From NCBI GenBank assembly GCA_039820405.1, contig JBCBQC010000071.1:1-33669 (forward strand): 33,669 nucleotides of DNA, in the 5' to 3' direction. Below the pieces are notes generated by a model that saw nothing but the letters and a program-made list of their open reading frames with translations, made no database searches and was not told the origin of the DNA. The stretch is from CALLVY01 sp937899855. GTDB lineage: Bacteria > Bacteroidota > Bacteroidia > Chitinophagales > Saprospiraceae. Made by a program: the position numbers and the translations under genes. Of this stretch, positions 1 to 6,181 are shown one piece after another; positions within the stretch are counted from its first letter, which is position 1, and every line of letters starts with the position of its first letter.

Positions 1-232
1 ATCCTTTTTTAAAGGTATCTCCCCCTTTGATACCCTCGAAATAGTCGCCTCCACGTTTTCAGATGTTTTAGTGTTTCTAAGTATGATTTTCATTAGAAAA
101 CTTGATCCTTTGACTGAGGATAAAATTATCAAAAAAAGATAATAAAATCAAATAATTACTCAATAATGATTTTTATCTCCATTTGTAGTCCCCCCCCAGC
201 CTCACTCCCCCATTTCCCCTTACCTTTGCCCC

Positions 233-1039
233 ATGTCCAGCTTCCGCCACACCACCGACCAAATGGGCCGCGCCGTCCGCCTCCCCCACCCGCCCCAGCG
301 CATCGTCTCCACCGTGCCCTCCCAAACCGAACTGCTCTACGACCTCGGCCTCGGTGATCGAGTGGTGGGCATCACCAAATTTTGCGAAGCGCCCCCCCAC
401 TGGCGCCGGGAAAAAACCCTCATCGGAGGCACCAAACGCTTCCACTTCGATCGCATCGACACCCTACAACCCGACCTCATCATCGGCAACAAGGAGGAAA
501 ACGAAAAAAGCCAGATCGAACGCCTGGCCCGCCGCTACCCCGTCTGGATGAGCGACATCGCTACGCTAGACGACGCCCTCGCCATGATCGCCGCGGTGGG
601 CGACTTGGTCGACCGGACTTCGCAGGCCCAACAACTCAAGGCCCGGATACAAGTCCATTTTGAGCAACTGGCTCGGGACCTGGCGGGCCAGCCCCGCCAA
701 CGCGTCGCCTACCTCATCTGGCGCAAGCCCTATATGGTGGCCGCCAGCGGTACCTTTATCCACCACCTGCTCGACCGGGCGGGCTACGACAATGTCTTTG
801 CCGACCGCCAGCGCTACCCCACCGTCAGCGCCGCCGAACTCCAGGCTACCGCCCCCGATTGCCTCTTCCTCTCCTCCGAACCCTTCCCCTTCCGCGAGCG
901 CCACTGCGAAGAATTGCGCGATATTTGTCCAGCATCCGTCATTCAACTCGTTGACGGGGGCCTTTTTTCCTGGCACGGGAGCCGCTTATTGCACGCAGCG
1001 CCTTATTTTCTTAATTTGCGAGTTCAGGCCCAAAACTAG
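233..1039 (+). CDS. BtuF-like helical-backbone metal/cobalamin receptor (ABC-type substrate-binding fold)
   Basis: The 268-aa protein begins with a short lead, then a segment typical of BtuF/FecB-type binding proteins: IVSTVPSQTELLYDLG at about residues 24-39, followed by VVGITKFCEAP. Further matches are 'LQPDLIIGNKEEN' in the N-lobe, a long connecting helix around residues 120-150, and a C-lobe with 'YLIWRKPYMVAASGTFIHHLL' broken up by usual family substitutions. Proteins of this family bind cobalamin or metal chelates and deliver them to an ABC importer. No signal peptide or lipobox is visible, which is odd for a periplasmic receptor; either it acts in the cytoplasm or the true start lies elsewhere. 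No permease or ATPase gene is nearby. The next gene begins 14 bases downstream on the same strand, so the two may be cotranscribed, though no functional link is apparent. The family call is fairly sure; the ligand is unknown. Confidence 0.82.
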   Translation: MSSFRHTTDQMGRAVRLPHPPQRIVSTVPSQTELLYDLGLGDRVVGITKFCEAPPHWRREKTLIGGTKRFHFDRIDTLQPDLIIGNKEENEKSQIERLARRYPVWMSDIATLDDALAMIAAVGDLVDRTSQAQQLKARIQVHFEQLARDLAGQPRQRVAYLIWRKPYMVAASGTFIHHLLDRAGYDNVFADRQRYPTVSAAELQATAPDCLFLSSEPFPFRERHCEELRDICPASVIQLVDGGLFSWHGSRLLHAAPYFLNLRVQAQN

Positions 1040-1053
1040 CGATCATTAAGCTC

Positions 1054-2673
1054 ATGAAAAAGCACTTACTTCTATGGCTCTGCCTCCTCGGTGGAGCGTC
1101 ATTCTTGTTCGCCCAAAGCCCGGAGCGAATCAGCGGACAAGTTCTCGTACAATTTGCCCCGGACGTACGTCCCGACCAGTGGATCCAAAGCAGCAATAGC
1201 CTCCGAACCGCCAAGGGGAGCCAACACCTCCGCCAATTGCACGCGGGCGCCAATATGCACCTGTTGGCTTTTGACGAAACCAACGTCGATCCCGACCGTT
1301 ACCTGGCGCAGTTGCGCGCCTCTCCGCTGGTGCTCCACGCCCAGTTTAACCACCTCCTGGAATACCGTGGCCTCAATCCCGACGATAACCGCTACGACGA
1401 GCAGTGGGCCCTCCGCAAAATCGAGGCGCCCGATGCCTGGGAAGTGACCACCGGCGGCCGGACCAGCAATGGCGATACCATCGTGGTGGCGGTGATGGAT
1501 GGGGGCTGCCAGCTCGACCACGAAGATTTGGTGGACAACCTGTGGCGCAACCACGGTGAAATCCCCGATGACGAGGTCGATAACGATGGCAATGGCTATA
1601 CCGATGACTACTTTGGCCTGCGCCTCACCGACCGTACCGACGATCACTTTCCCCACAACCACGGTACGCGGGTGGCGGGAATCGTAGGCGCCACCGGCGA
1701 CAACGGCATCGGAATCACGGGGGTCAATTGGGAGGTCAAACTGATGATCCTCAGCGAGGTGCGAAGTGAGGACCAGGTGGTGGAGGCCATGATGTACACC
1801 CACGATATGCGCAAGCTCTACAACGAAACGAACGGGGCGGAAGGTGCCTTCGTGGTGGCTGCCAATTACTCGCTCGGCATCGACCAGGGCGATTGTGTCA
1901 ATACCTTCACCATGTGGAATCCCACCCTGGACATGCTGGGCAGCGTAGGCATCCTGGTAATTGGCGCAACGGCTGATCAAAACTGGGATGTGGATGAATT
2001 GGGCGATATTCCGACCACTTGTACCAGCGATTTTATGGTGGCCGTGACCAACACCGATCAGATGGACAATAAGGTGATCAGTGCCGCCTACGGTCCCAAA
2101 AGCGTCGATCTGGGCGCTCCGGGCAACGGCACGATCACGACCTCTCCGGGCGATGCTTACTGGGAGGAGTTTGGAGGTACCTCGGCGGCAGCGCCGCACG
2201 TGGCGGGCGCCATTGGCCTATTGTATAGCTACCCTTGTGAGGGGCTGGCCAGGGATGCCATCAACCGACCCCAGGAGACGGCCCTGCTGATGAAGGAGGT
2301 CCTGATTGCAGGCGTCGATCCCACCCCGGCGCTCAACGGACGGACGGTATCGGGGGGGCGGCTCAACGTACTGCAAAGCATGGCCCTGCTGGAAGCGCAC
2401 TATGGTCAGGAACGAGGCCCACTCGGCTTTGTCCGCACTTCTCCCAATCCCACCTCCAACGAACTTACCATTAGCGTTTCCCTACCAGATTTTACAGATT
2501 ACGAACTCAAAATCTACGATTCCGACGGCCGACGGGTCTTGATCGACCAGATTCCGGGGCGTTGTACCGCGCCGCTGATCACGCTCGACGTCAGCGGATT
2601 GGTCTCGGGTGTTTACTCCATCGTGATCGAAAACCCCGACAATTTCGAGACGGCAAAATTTGTAGTCCATTAA
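1054..2673 (+). CDS. Secreted S8 (subtilisin) family serine peptidase with T9SS C-terminal sorting domain
   Basis: This 539-aa protein starts with a signal peptide (MKKHLLLWLCLLGGASFLFA, cleavage likely near residue 20). A fervidolysin-type prodomain-like stretch covers about residues 22-110. The catalytic domain shows the subtilisin triad: Asp149 in VAVMDGG, His203 in NHGTRVAGI and Ser377 in GGTSAAAPHVAGA, with a candidate oxyanion Asn271 in AANYSLG. A calcium-binding-like acidic loop (DNDGNGYTDDY) lies near residues 177-186. The C-terminal ~80 residues contain the SPNPTSNELTISV start, the 'YDSDGRRV' strand and the 'LVSGVYSIVI' signature of type A Por/T9SS sorting domains. This suggests export by Sec and then across the outer membrane by T9SS, to the surface or medium. 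The substrate cannot be told. The catalytic residues all appear intact. Confidence 0.95.
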   Translation: MKKHLLLWLCLLGGASFLFAQSPERISGQVLVQFAPDVRPDQWIQSSNSLRTAKGSQHLRQLHAGANMHLLAFDETNVDPDRYLAQLRASPLVLHAQFNHLLEYRGLNPDDNRYDEQWALRKIEAPDAWEVTTGGRTSNGDTIVVAVMDGGCQLDHEDLVDNLWRNHGEIPDDEVDNDGNGYTDDYFGLRLTDRTDDHFPHNHGTRVAGIVGATGDNGIGITGVNWEVKLMILSEVRSEDQVVEAMMYTHDMRKLYNETNGAEGAFVVAANYSLGIDQGDCVNTFTMWNPTLDMLGSVGILVIGATADQNWDVDELGDIPTTCTSDFMVAVTNTDQMDNKVISAAYGPKSVDLGAPGNGTITTSPGDAYWEEFGGTSAAAPHVAGAIGLLYSYPCEGLARDAINRPQETALLMKEVLIAGVDPTPALNGRTVSGGRLNVLQSMALLEAHYGQERGPLGFVRTSPNPTSNELTISVSLPDFTDYELKIYDSDGRRVLIDQIPGRCTAPLITLDVSGLVSGVYSIVIENPDNFETAKFVVH

Positions 2674-2763
2674 AAGCAGAACGGAGCTAGGTCGGATAAA
2701 AAAAATGGCTTATCTTTGTGTGCGCAAAAAAGTGATCCCACTTTGCATTTTTCCGCAGGTAAA

Positions 2764-2795
2764 GTTGAAATAAGTGGGAAAAAGATGTAAATTTG
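2764..2795 (+). promoter_or_regulatory. Candidate Bacteroidota-type promoter for tRNA-Arg
   Basis: TAAATTTG at 2788-2795 matches the Bacteroidota -7 element TAnnTTTG. A TTG at 2765-2767 lies 20 bases upstream, near the expected spacing for the -33 element. Transcription would start near 2801, about 46 bases before the tRNA. A second -7-like octamer, TATCTTTG, lies at 2711-2718 but has no -33 partner. The call rests on motif matching only. Confidence 0.4.
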
Positions 2796-2846
2796 CGTCC
2801 CATTTGGGGAACTATTGGTCACAAGAGATCATTTACCTCAGGAAAT

Positions 2847-2923
2847 GGCTTTGTAGCTTAATTGGATAGAGCACCTGACTACGGATCAGGAGGTTGCAGG
2901 TTCGAGTCCTGCCAAAGTCACCA
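2847..2923 (+). tRNA. tRNA-Arg (anticodon ACG)
   Basis: A full cloverleaf can be drawn. The acceptor stem is GGCTTTG (2847-2853) with CAAAGTC (2913-2919), including one G-T pair. The D stem is GCTT/GAGC (2856-2859, 2869-2872). The anticodon stem is CCTGA/TCAGG with loop CTACGGA, placing anticodon ACG at 2881-2883. The variable loop has five bases, and the T arm is GCAGG-TTCGAGT-CCTGC (2896-2912). The discriminator is A2920 and CCA is encoded in the DNA at 2921-2923. Confidence 0.95.
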
Positions 2924-3114
2924 CTTGACTTAAAGGCACATTGCAAAGGCAATAACTTGGATAGCGCATCCCGAACTCGATTCGGGAAGGTCGCAGGTTC
3001 GAGTCCTGCCAAAGTCACCACTTGACTTAAAGGCACATTGCAAAGGCAATAGCTTGGATAGCGCATCCCGAACTCGATTCGGGAAGGTCGCAGGTTCGAG
3101 TCCTGCCAAAGTCA
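2921..3114 (+). repeat. Two tandem 97-bp repeats containing tRNA-Arg-like 3' portions
   Basis: Copies occupy 2921-3017 and 3018-3114 and differ by a single base (AATAACTT versus AATAGCTT). Each ends with a T arm and 3' acceptor strand identical to those of the adjacent tRNA-Arg, preceded by an anticodon-arm-like hairpin (CCCGA-ACTCGAT-TCGGG, nominal anticodon TCG but with C instead of T at position 33) and a shortened D-arm remnant (TTGGATAGCGC). Neither copy has a 5' acceptor strand able to pair with CAAAGTC directly before the D-arm remnant, so they look like tRNA pseudogenes rather than working tRNAs. Copy 1 is followed by a complete CCA; copy 2 runs into CACAGA. They probably arose by tandem duplication after a recombination or insertion event at the tRNA. 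Confidence 0.8.
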
Positions 3115-3208
3115 CAGATTTACGATCAACATCATATGATCCATTATTTTTTTGCGGTTGGCGCTACGATTGGTGCTTTGCTGCGACTGAATAGAAAATT
3201 TACCTACC

Positions 3209-3457
3209 ATGTCTAGAGTTTGTCAACTAACGGGAAAGCGGCCCATTTCGGGAAACAACGTTTCTCACTCAAATCGCAAGACGAAGCGTCGTTTTTTGCC
3301 CAATCTGCAGAAGAAGCGTTTCTACATCCCCGAAACCAAAGAGTGGGTCTCGCTCAAGGTGTCCTCCAAGGCCCTGCGGACCATCAACAAGTTGGGCATC
3401 TTTGCCTACCTCAAGAAATTGGAGCGCAAGGGAGTCGATACCGGCGTCAAATTGTAG
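3209..3457 (+). CDS. rpmB: 50S ribosomal protein L28 (bL28)
   Basis: The 82-aa product has the L28 N-terminus (MSRVCQLTGKRPISGNNVSH), the basic NRKTKRRFLPNLQKKRF stretch and the C-terminal 'KVSSKALRTINKLG' helix region. Its length is normal for Bacteroidota L28. It heads the conserved rpmB-rpmG-DUF4295 cluster and lies 26 bases before rpmG. It is a structural component of the large ribosomal subunit. Confidence 0.98.
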   Translation: MSRVCQLTGKRPISGNNVSHSNRKTKRRFLPNLQKKRFYIPETKEWVSLKVSSKALRTINKLGIFAYLKKLERKGVDTGVKL

Positions 3458-3483
3458 TTTAACACTTAAAAAAGTTTCCAGAA

Positions 3484-3672
3484 ATGGCCAAGAAGAGTAA
3501 AGGTAACCGCATCCAGATCATCCTGGAATGCACCGAGCACAAAACCAGTGGCATGCCCGGAACCTCTCGTTACGTTACCCAGAAGAATCGCAAAAACACT
3601 CCCGCTCGTCTGGAGTTGAAAAAATACAACCCCATTCTCAAAAGAATGACGGTTCACCGCGAGATCAAGTAA
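3484..3672 (+). CDS. rpmG: 50S ribosomal protein L33 (bL33)
   Basis: This 62-aa protein starts MAKKSKGNRIQIILECTEHK and contains the RYVTQKNRKNTPARLELKKY core and 'HREIK' end typical of L33. It is of the zinc-free type: only one Cys is present, in place of the paired CxxC motifs. It sits between rpmB and the DUF4295 gene, as in most Bacteroidota, and is part of the large ribosomal subunit. Confidence 0.98.
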   Translation: MAKKSKGNRIQIILECTEHKTSGMPGTSRYVTQKNRKNTPARLELKKYNPILKRMTVHREIK

Positions 3673-3709
3673 TTCTCCGTAATTATTCGCACCAAAAACA
3701 TCCATCATC

Positions 3710-3883
3710 ATGGCAAAGATCAGTAAAAACGCCCGGGTTGCTCAACGTAAAGCCAATGCTGGTTCCGGTAGAGATTTTGTAAAAGTGGTCAAGAGCATCA
3801 AAGACCCCAAAACCGGAAAGTATACGTACAAAGAGCTGATGATTCACAAAGATTCCGTCAAGGAATTCTTCGCCAAGAAGTAA
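3710..3883 (+). CDS. DUF4295 family small basic protein
   Basis: A 57-codon reading frame starts at ATG 3710 and stops at TAA 3881-3883. The product begins MAKISKNARVAQRKANAGSG, is rich in Lys and Arg, and ends 'KDSVKEFFAKK'. It matches DUF4295, a short family known from Bacteroidota and regularly placed directly after rpmG and before ftsY, exactly as here. The role is unknown; the basic composition and constant association with L28 and L33 suggest a ribosome-linked function, which is inference. It lies 37 bases downstream of rpmG and just ahead of the terminator at 3913, so it is probably the last gene of the ribosomal operon. Confidence 0.92.
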   Translation: MAKISKNARVAQRKANAGSGRDFVKVVKSIKDPKTGKYTYKELMIHKDSVKEFFAKK

Positions 3884-3912
3884 ACCGGTCATCGTTTTTT
3901 ATCCTATCTCGT

Positions 3913-3948
3913 AAAAAGGCTTTTCTTTGTTGCAAGGAAAGCCTTTTT
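3913..3948 (+). terminator. Intrinsic terminator after rpmB-rpmG-DUF4295
   Basis: A 13-bp stem pairs AAAAAGGCTTTTC (3913-3925) with GGAAAGCCTTTTT (3936-3948), with one T-G pair and a 10-base loop. The 3' arm ends in five Ts, and the A-rich 5' arm could let it act on both strands. It separates the ribosomal protein genes from ftsY, which begins at 3976. Confidence 0.8.
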
Positions 3949-3975
3949 GCTGTTCACCTAACCGCTTTCAACACC

Positions 3976-4950
3976 ATGAGCTTTTTTAAGAAATTTTTTA
4001 CCCGCAATAAAGAAGAGGACCTCAATAAAGGATTGGAAAAAACCAAAACCGGCTTCTTCTCCAAAATCTCCCGCGCCGTCGCTGGCAAGGCTACCGTCGA
4101 TGTAGAAGTGCTCGACGAATTGGAAAATATCCTCATCTCCTCCGACGTCGGCCTGGATACCACGGTCAAGATCATCGAACGCATCGAAGCCCGTGTCGCC
4201 CGCGACAAGTACATCAATACCAAAGAGCTCAATTCCATCCTCCGCGACGAGATCGTCCAACTCCTGTCCGAAAACGAAACCGAGGAAATGGGACAATTTA
4301 CCCCTCCCTCCGCTCAGGACAAGCCGCTCTACGTCCTACTCGTCGTCGGCGTCAATGGGGTCGGCAAAACCACCACCATCGGCAAACTGGCCCACCAACT
4401 CCAAAACGAAGGAAAAAAAGTCGTCCTCGGAGCGGCCGATACCTTCCGCGCCGCCGCCGTTGACCAACTGGAAATCTGGTCCAAACGGGTCGGCTGTGAT
4501 TTTTTCAGCAAAGGCATGAATACCGACCCCGCCGCCGTCGCCTACGAAACCGTCCAGTACGCCCTCCAAAATGACTGTGACGTGGCCATCATCGACACCG
4601 CCGGCCGCCTCCACACCAAGATCAACCTGATGAACGAGCTGTCCAAAATCCGACGCTCCGCCAATAAACGCCTCGAAGGCGCTCCCCACGACGTCCTACT
4701 CGTCCTCGACGCCTCCACCGGACAGAACGCCATCGAACAAGCCAAACACTTTACCGCCGCCACCGACGTCAGCTGCCTGGCCCTCACCAAACTCGACGGT
4801 ACCGCCAAAGGTGGCGTAGCCATCGGCATCAGCGACCAATTTAAAATTCCCATCCGCTACATCGGCGTCGGAGAAGAAATCGATAAATTACAGGTGTTCA
4901 ACAAAATCGCTTTTGTGGAAAGTTTGTTCAACGGCGCCCAACTGAAATAA
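3976..4950 (+). CDS. ftsY: Signal recognition particle receptor FtsY
   Basis: This 324-aa SRP-family GTPase docks ribosome-nascent chain-SRP complexes at the inner membrane. The helical N domain covers about residues 20-100. The NG-domain motifs are in order: P-loop GVNGVGKTTTIGKLA (125-139), DTFRAAA (155-161), DTAGR (207-211), TKLDGTAKGG (271-280) and the closing GVGE (297-300). The acidic A domain found in E. coli FtsY is absent; a short basic amphipathic N-terminus (MSFFKKFFTR) could bind membrane lipid instead. This short form is normal in Bacteroidota. It is the last + strand gene and converges with the injection-system operon, whose final stop codon lies 25 bases beyond its own. Confidence 0.98.
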   Translation: MSFFKKFFTRNKEEDLNKGLEKTKTGFFSKISRAVAGKATVDVEVLDELENILISSDVGLDTTVKIIERIEARVARDKYINTKELNSILRDEIVQLLSENETEEMGQFTPPSAQDKPLYVLLVVGVNGVGKTTTIGKLAHQLQNEGKKVVLGAADTFRAAAVDQLEIWSKRVGCDFFSKGMNTDPAAVAYETVQYALQNDCDVAIIDTAGRLHTKINLMNELSKIRRSANKRLEGAPHDVLLVLDASTGQNAIEQAKHFTAATDVSCLALTKLDGTAKGGVAIGISDQFKIPIRYIGVGEEIDKLQVFNKIAFVESLFNGAQLK

Positions 4951-4952
4951 GC

Positions 4953-4985
4953 CCTACTCGGAGCCTACTCGGAGCCTACTCGGAG
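4953..4985. repeat. Three exact 11-bp tandem repeats at a convergent gene junction
   Basis: The unit CCTACTCGGAG occurs at 4953-4963, 4964-4974 and 4975-4985. It spans the gap after ftsY and the last codons of the convergent DUF4157-JAMM gene, whose TAG stop (4976-4978) lies inside the third unit. Read on the - strand each unit carries CCGAGTAG, so the C-terminal Ser-Glu-stop coding end appears to have been duplicated. No terminator hairpin is seen here for either gene. Confidence 0.85.
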
Positions 4986-6016
4986 CCACAAGCCTCCAAA
5001 TCGCGCCGCCGGAAGGTAGCTAGAATTTGCGGAGTCTGGGGATCCCCGCCGATCAATTGAATGTTGCGGCGGTTGATGATGTACAAGCGCGTCCGCCCCC
5101 CAATCTTACGGTAAGCCTGGGCATCCTCCGCACTGAGGTCCGTCTTCTCGGTCGGATGGCTGTGAAAAGCCGCTAGGGCCCCCGAATCAATGCTAATGCT
5201 TACCTTCCAGGGCAAGTCCGACTTCGACAATCCCGATACCGCTCCGTCGGGCATGACAAAGAAACTCGTCTCCCGATAACGGCTGTTGCGGTAGCGCTCG
5301 CGGCCCTCCCAGCTTTCGGTCGTTCCGGGTGGGCAATCCGCCAGAGAAAGATTTTCCCCACTGTCCAGACACTCCTCGTGCGCACGAATCCGCTCCGCAT
5401 TGTGGGCCTCCATACTGGCCCCCGTAAATTTTTCGTTGCGCCGCGACTCCTCCCAGGCCCGGTCGATCATGGCGAGTACGGCCGGCATCCGCAACTCGGG
5501 GAAATTAGCAATGTTGGCGCACTCCTTTTTAGCCGCCCGTTGGATGCGAGCAGCACCCTTCGAAGAGGTATCCAAGGCCCCCTGCTGGAGAACGTGGGTC
5601 AGCTCGTGTGCCAGGAGCTGCTGCCCCGCCCGCTGCTGTACCCGGTATTCACCCCGATTAAAATAGATGTCCCGACCGTAAGTAAAGGCGCGGGCCCCCA
5701 CTTGTTCACACTGCTGGGCCGCCCGAGCTCCAGTATGGATCCTAACCTGGCTAAAGTCGCGGCCAAAGGAGCGGTTCATCCGGTGGAGGGTTCCCCGGTC
5801 CAGGGCCTTGCCAGTGGTTTGCATCCCTCCCACCCCACTGGTCTTACCCGTCATGGCCGGCTGCTCCTTGGCCTGGATGGGAGGTACTGCGGTGGGCGAA
5901 ACGCTGGGGACTTTTTCGCCCTTGACAACGCGGTCCGCCAACCGATCGGCCTGCTGTTCGAAGGGATCGATTCGTGGCGAACGGACAGGAGCGGAAAGAT
6001 GGGACAGGTGAAACAT
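4976..6016 (-). CDS. DUF4157 (eCIS core domain) protein with C-terminal JAMM/MPN+ metalloprotease domain; candidate effector
   Basis: From ATG 6016 the protein has 346 residues. The N-terminal part is a DUF4157 domain: the PFEQQADRLADRVV segment near residues 18-31, 'FGRDFSQVRIHTG', 'ARAFTYGRDIYFNRGEY' and LLAHELTHVLQQ with HELTH at 137-141. DUF4157 is strongly associated with extracellular contractile injection systems and often fronts toxin domains. After a linker comes a domain with the exact JAMM pattern HSHx7Sx2D: His285, His287, Ser295 and Asp298, with Glu249 (RETSFF) as candidate catalytic acid. JAMM enzymes cleave isopeptide bonds such as ubiquitin linkages, or related substrates. A longer reading from a GTG at 6082 would add an Asn-Pro repeat encoded by a hexamer tract; the ATG start is preferred because the DUF4157 homology begins just after it. 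It is the last gene of the operon. Confidence 0.85.
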   Translation of the reverse strand: MFHLSHLSAPVRSPRIDPFEQQADRLADRVVKGEKVPSVSPTAVPPIQAKEQPAMTGKTSGVGGMQTTGKALDRGTLHRMNRSFGRDFSQVRIHTGARAAQQCEQVGARAFTYGRDIYFNRGEYRVQQRAGQQLLAHELTHVLQQGALDTSSKGAARIQRAAKKECANIANFPELRMPAVLAMIDRAWEESRRNEKFTGASMEAHNAERIRAHEECLDSGENLSLADCPPGTTESWEGRERYRNSRYRETSFFVMPDGAVSGLSKSDLPWKVSISIDSGALAAFHSHPTEKTDLSAEDAQAYRKIGGRTRLYIINRRNIQLIGGDPQTPQILATFRRRDLEACGSE

Positions 6017-6021
6017 CGGAC

Positions 6022-6062
6022 TTGGATTTGGATTTGGATTTGGATTTGGATTTGGATTTGGA
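6022..6062. repeat. Hexanucleotide microsatellite (TTGGAT)n, about 6.8 copies
   Basis: TTGGAT is repeated six times from 6022 to 6057 and is followed by TTGGA. On the - strand this is (ATCCAA)n lying immediately upstream of the preferred ATG of the DUF4157-JAMM gene; if the upstream GTG is used it would encode repeated Asn-Pro. Because the unit is six bases, copy-number change cannot shift the frame, but it could alter leader length or the N-terminus. Confidence 0.9.
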
Positions 6063-6181
6063 AGCAATACTACCAATTTCACGCCGAATCGAGCCGCCGT
6101 CCCCGAGTGATACCGATTATCCTACACAAATTTTTCTTGCGGACACCTACTCAGAGCCCGAACGTTTCCCTTCTTACCGCC

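Noticed and set aside
11..34. Small inverted repeat (GGTATC/GATACC) near the left end as a terminator
   Set aside because: The stem is six base pairs with a nine-base loop and lacks a clear T tract on the + strand; the AT-rich stretch 1-232 shows no gene or firm promoter.
2921..3114. Possible CRISPR-like array because of regular repeats
   Set aside because: Only two 97-bp units without unique spacers, and they contain tRNA sequence.
2833..3115. Antisense reading frames with AGLEPATF / GRTRTC-type peptides over the tRNA and its repeats
   Set aside because: These are the well-known false proteins produced by reading across tRNA genes; they disappear once the tRNA and repeats are recognised.
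3147..3180. Promoter for rpmB with TTTG and a TACGATTG -7-like element
   Set aside because: The spacing is only about 10 bases and the octamer is imperfect; not enough to call.
6022..6062. Phase-variation switch by frameshift in the hexamer tract
   Set aside because: The unit length is a multiple of three, so changes in copy number keep the reading frame.
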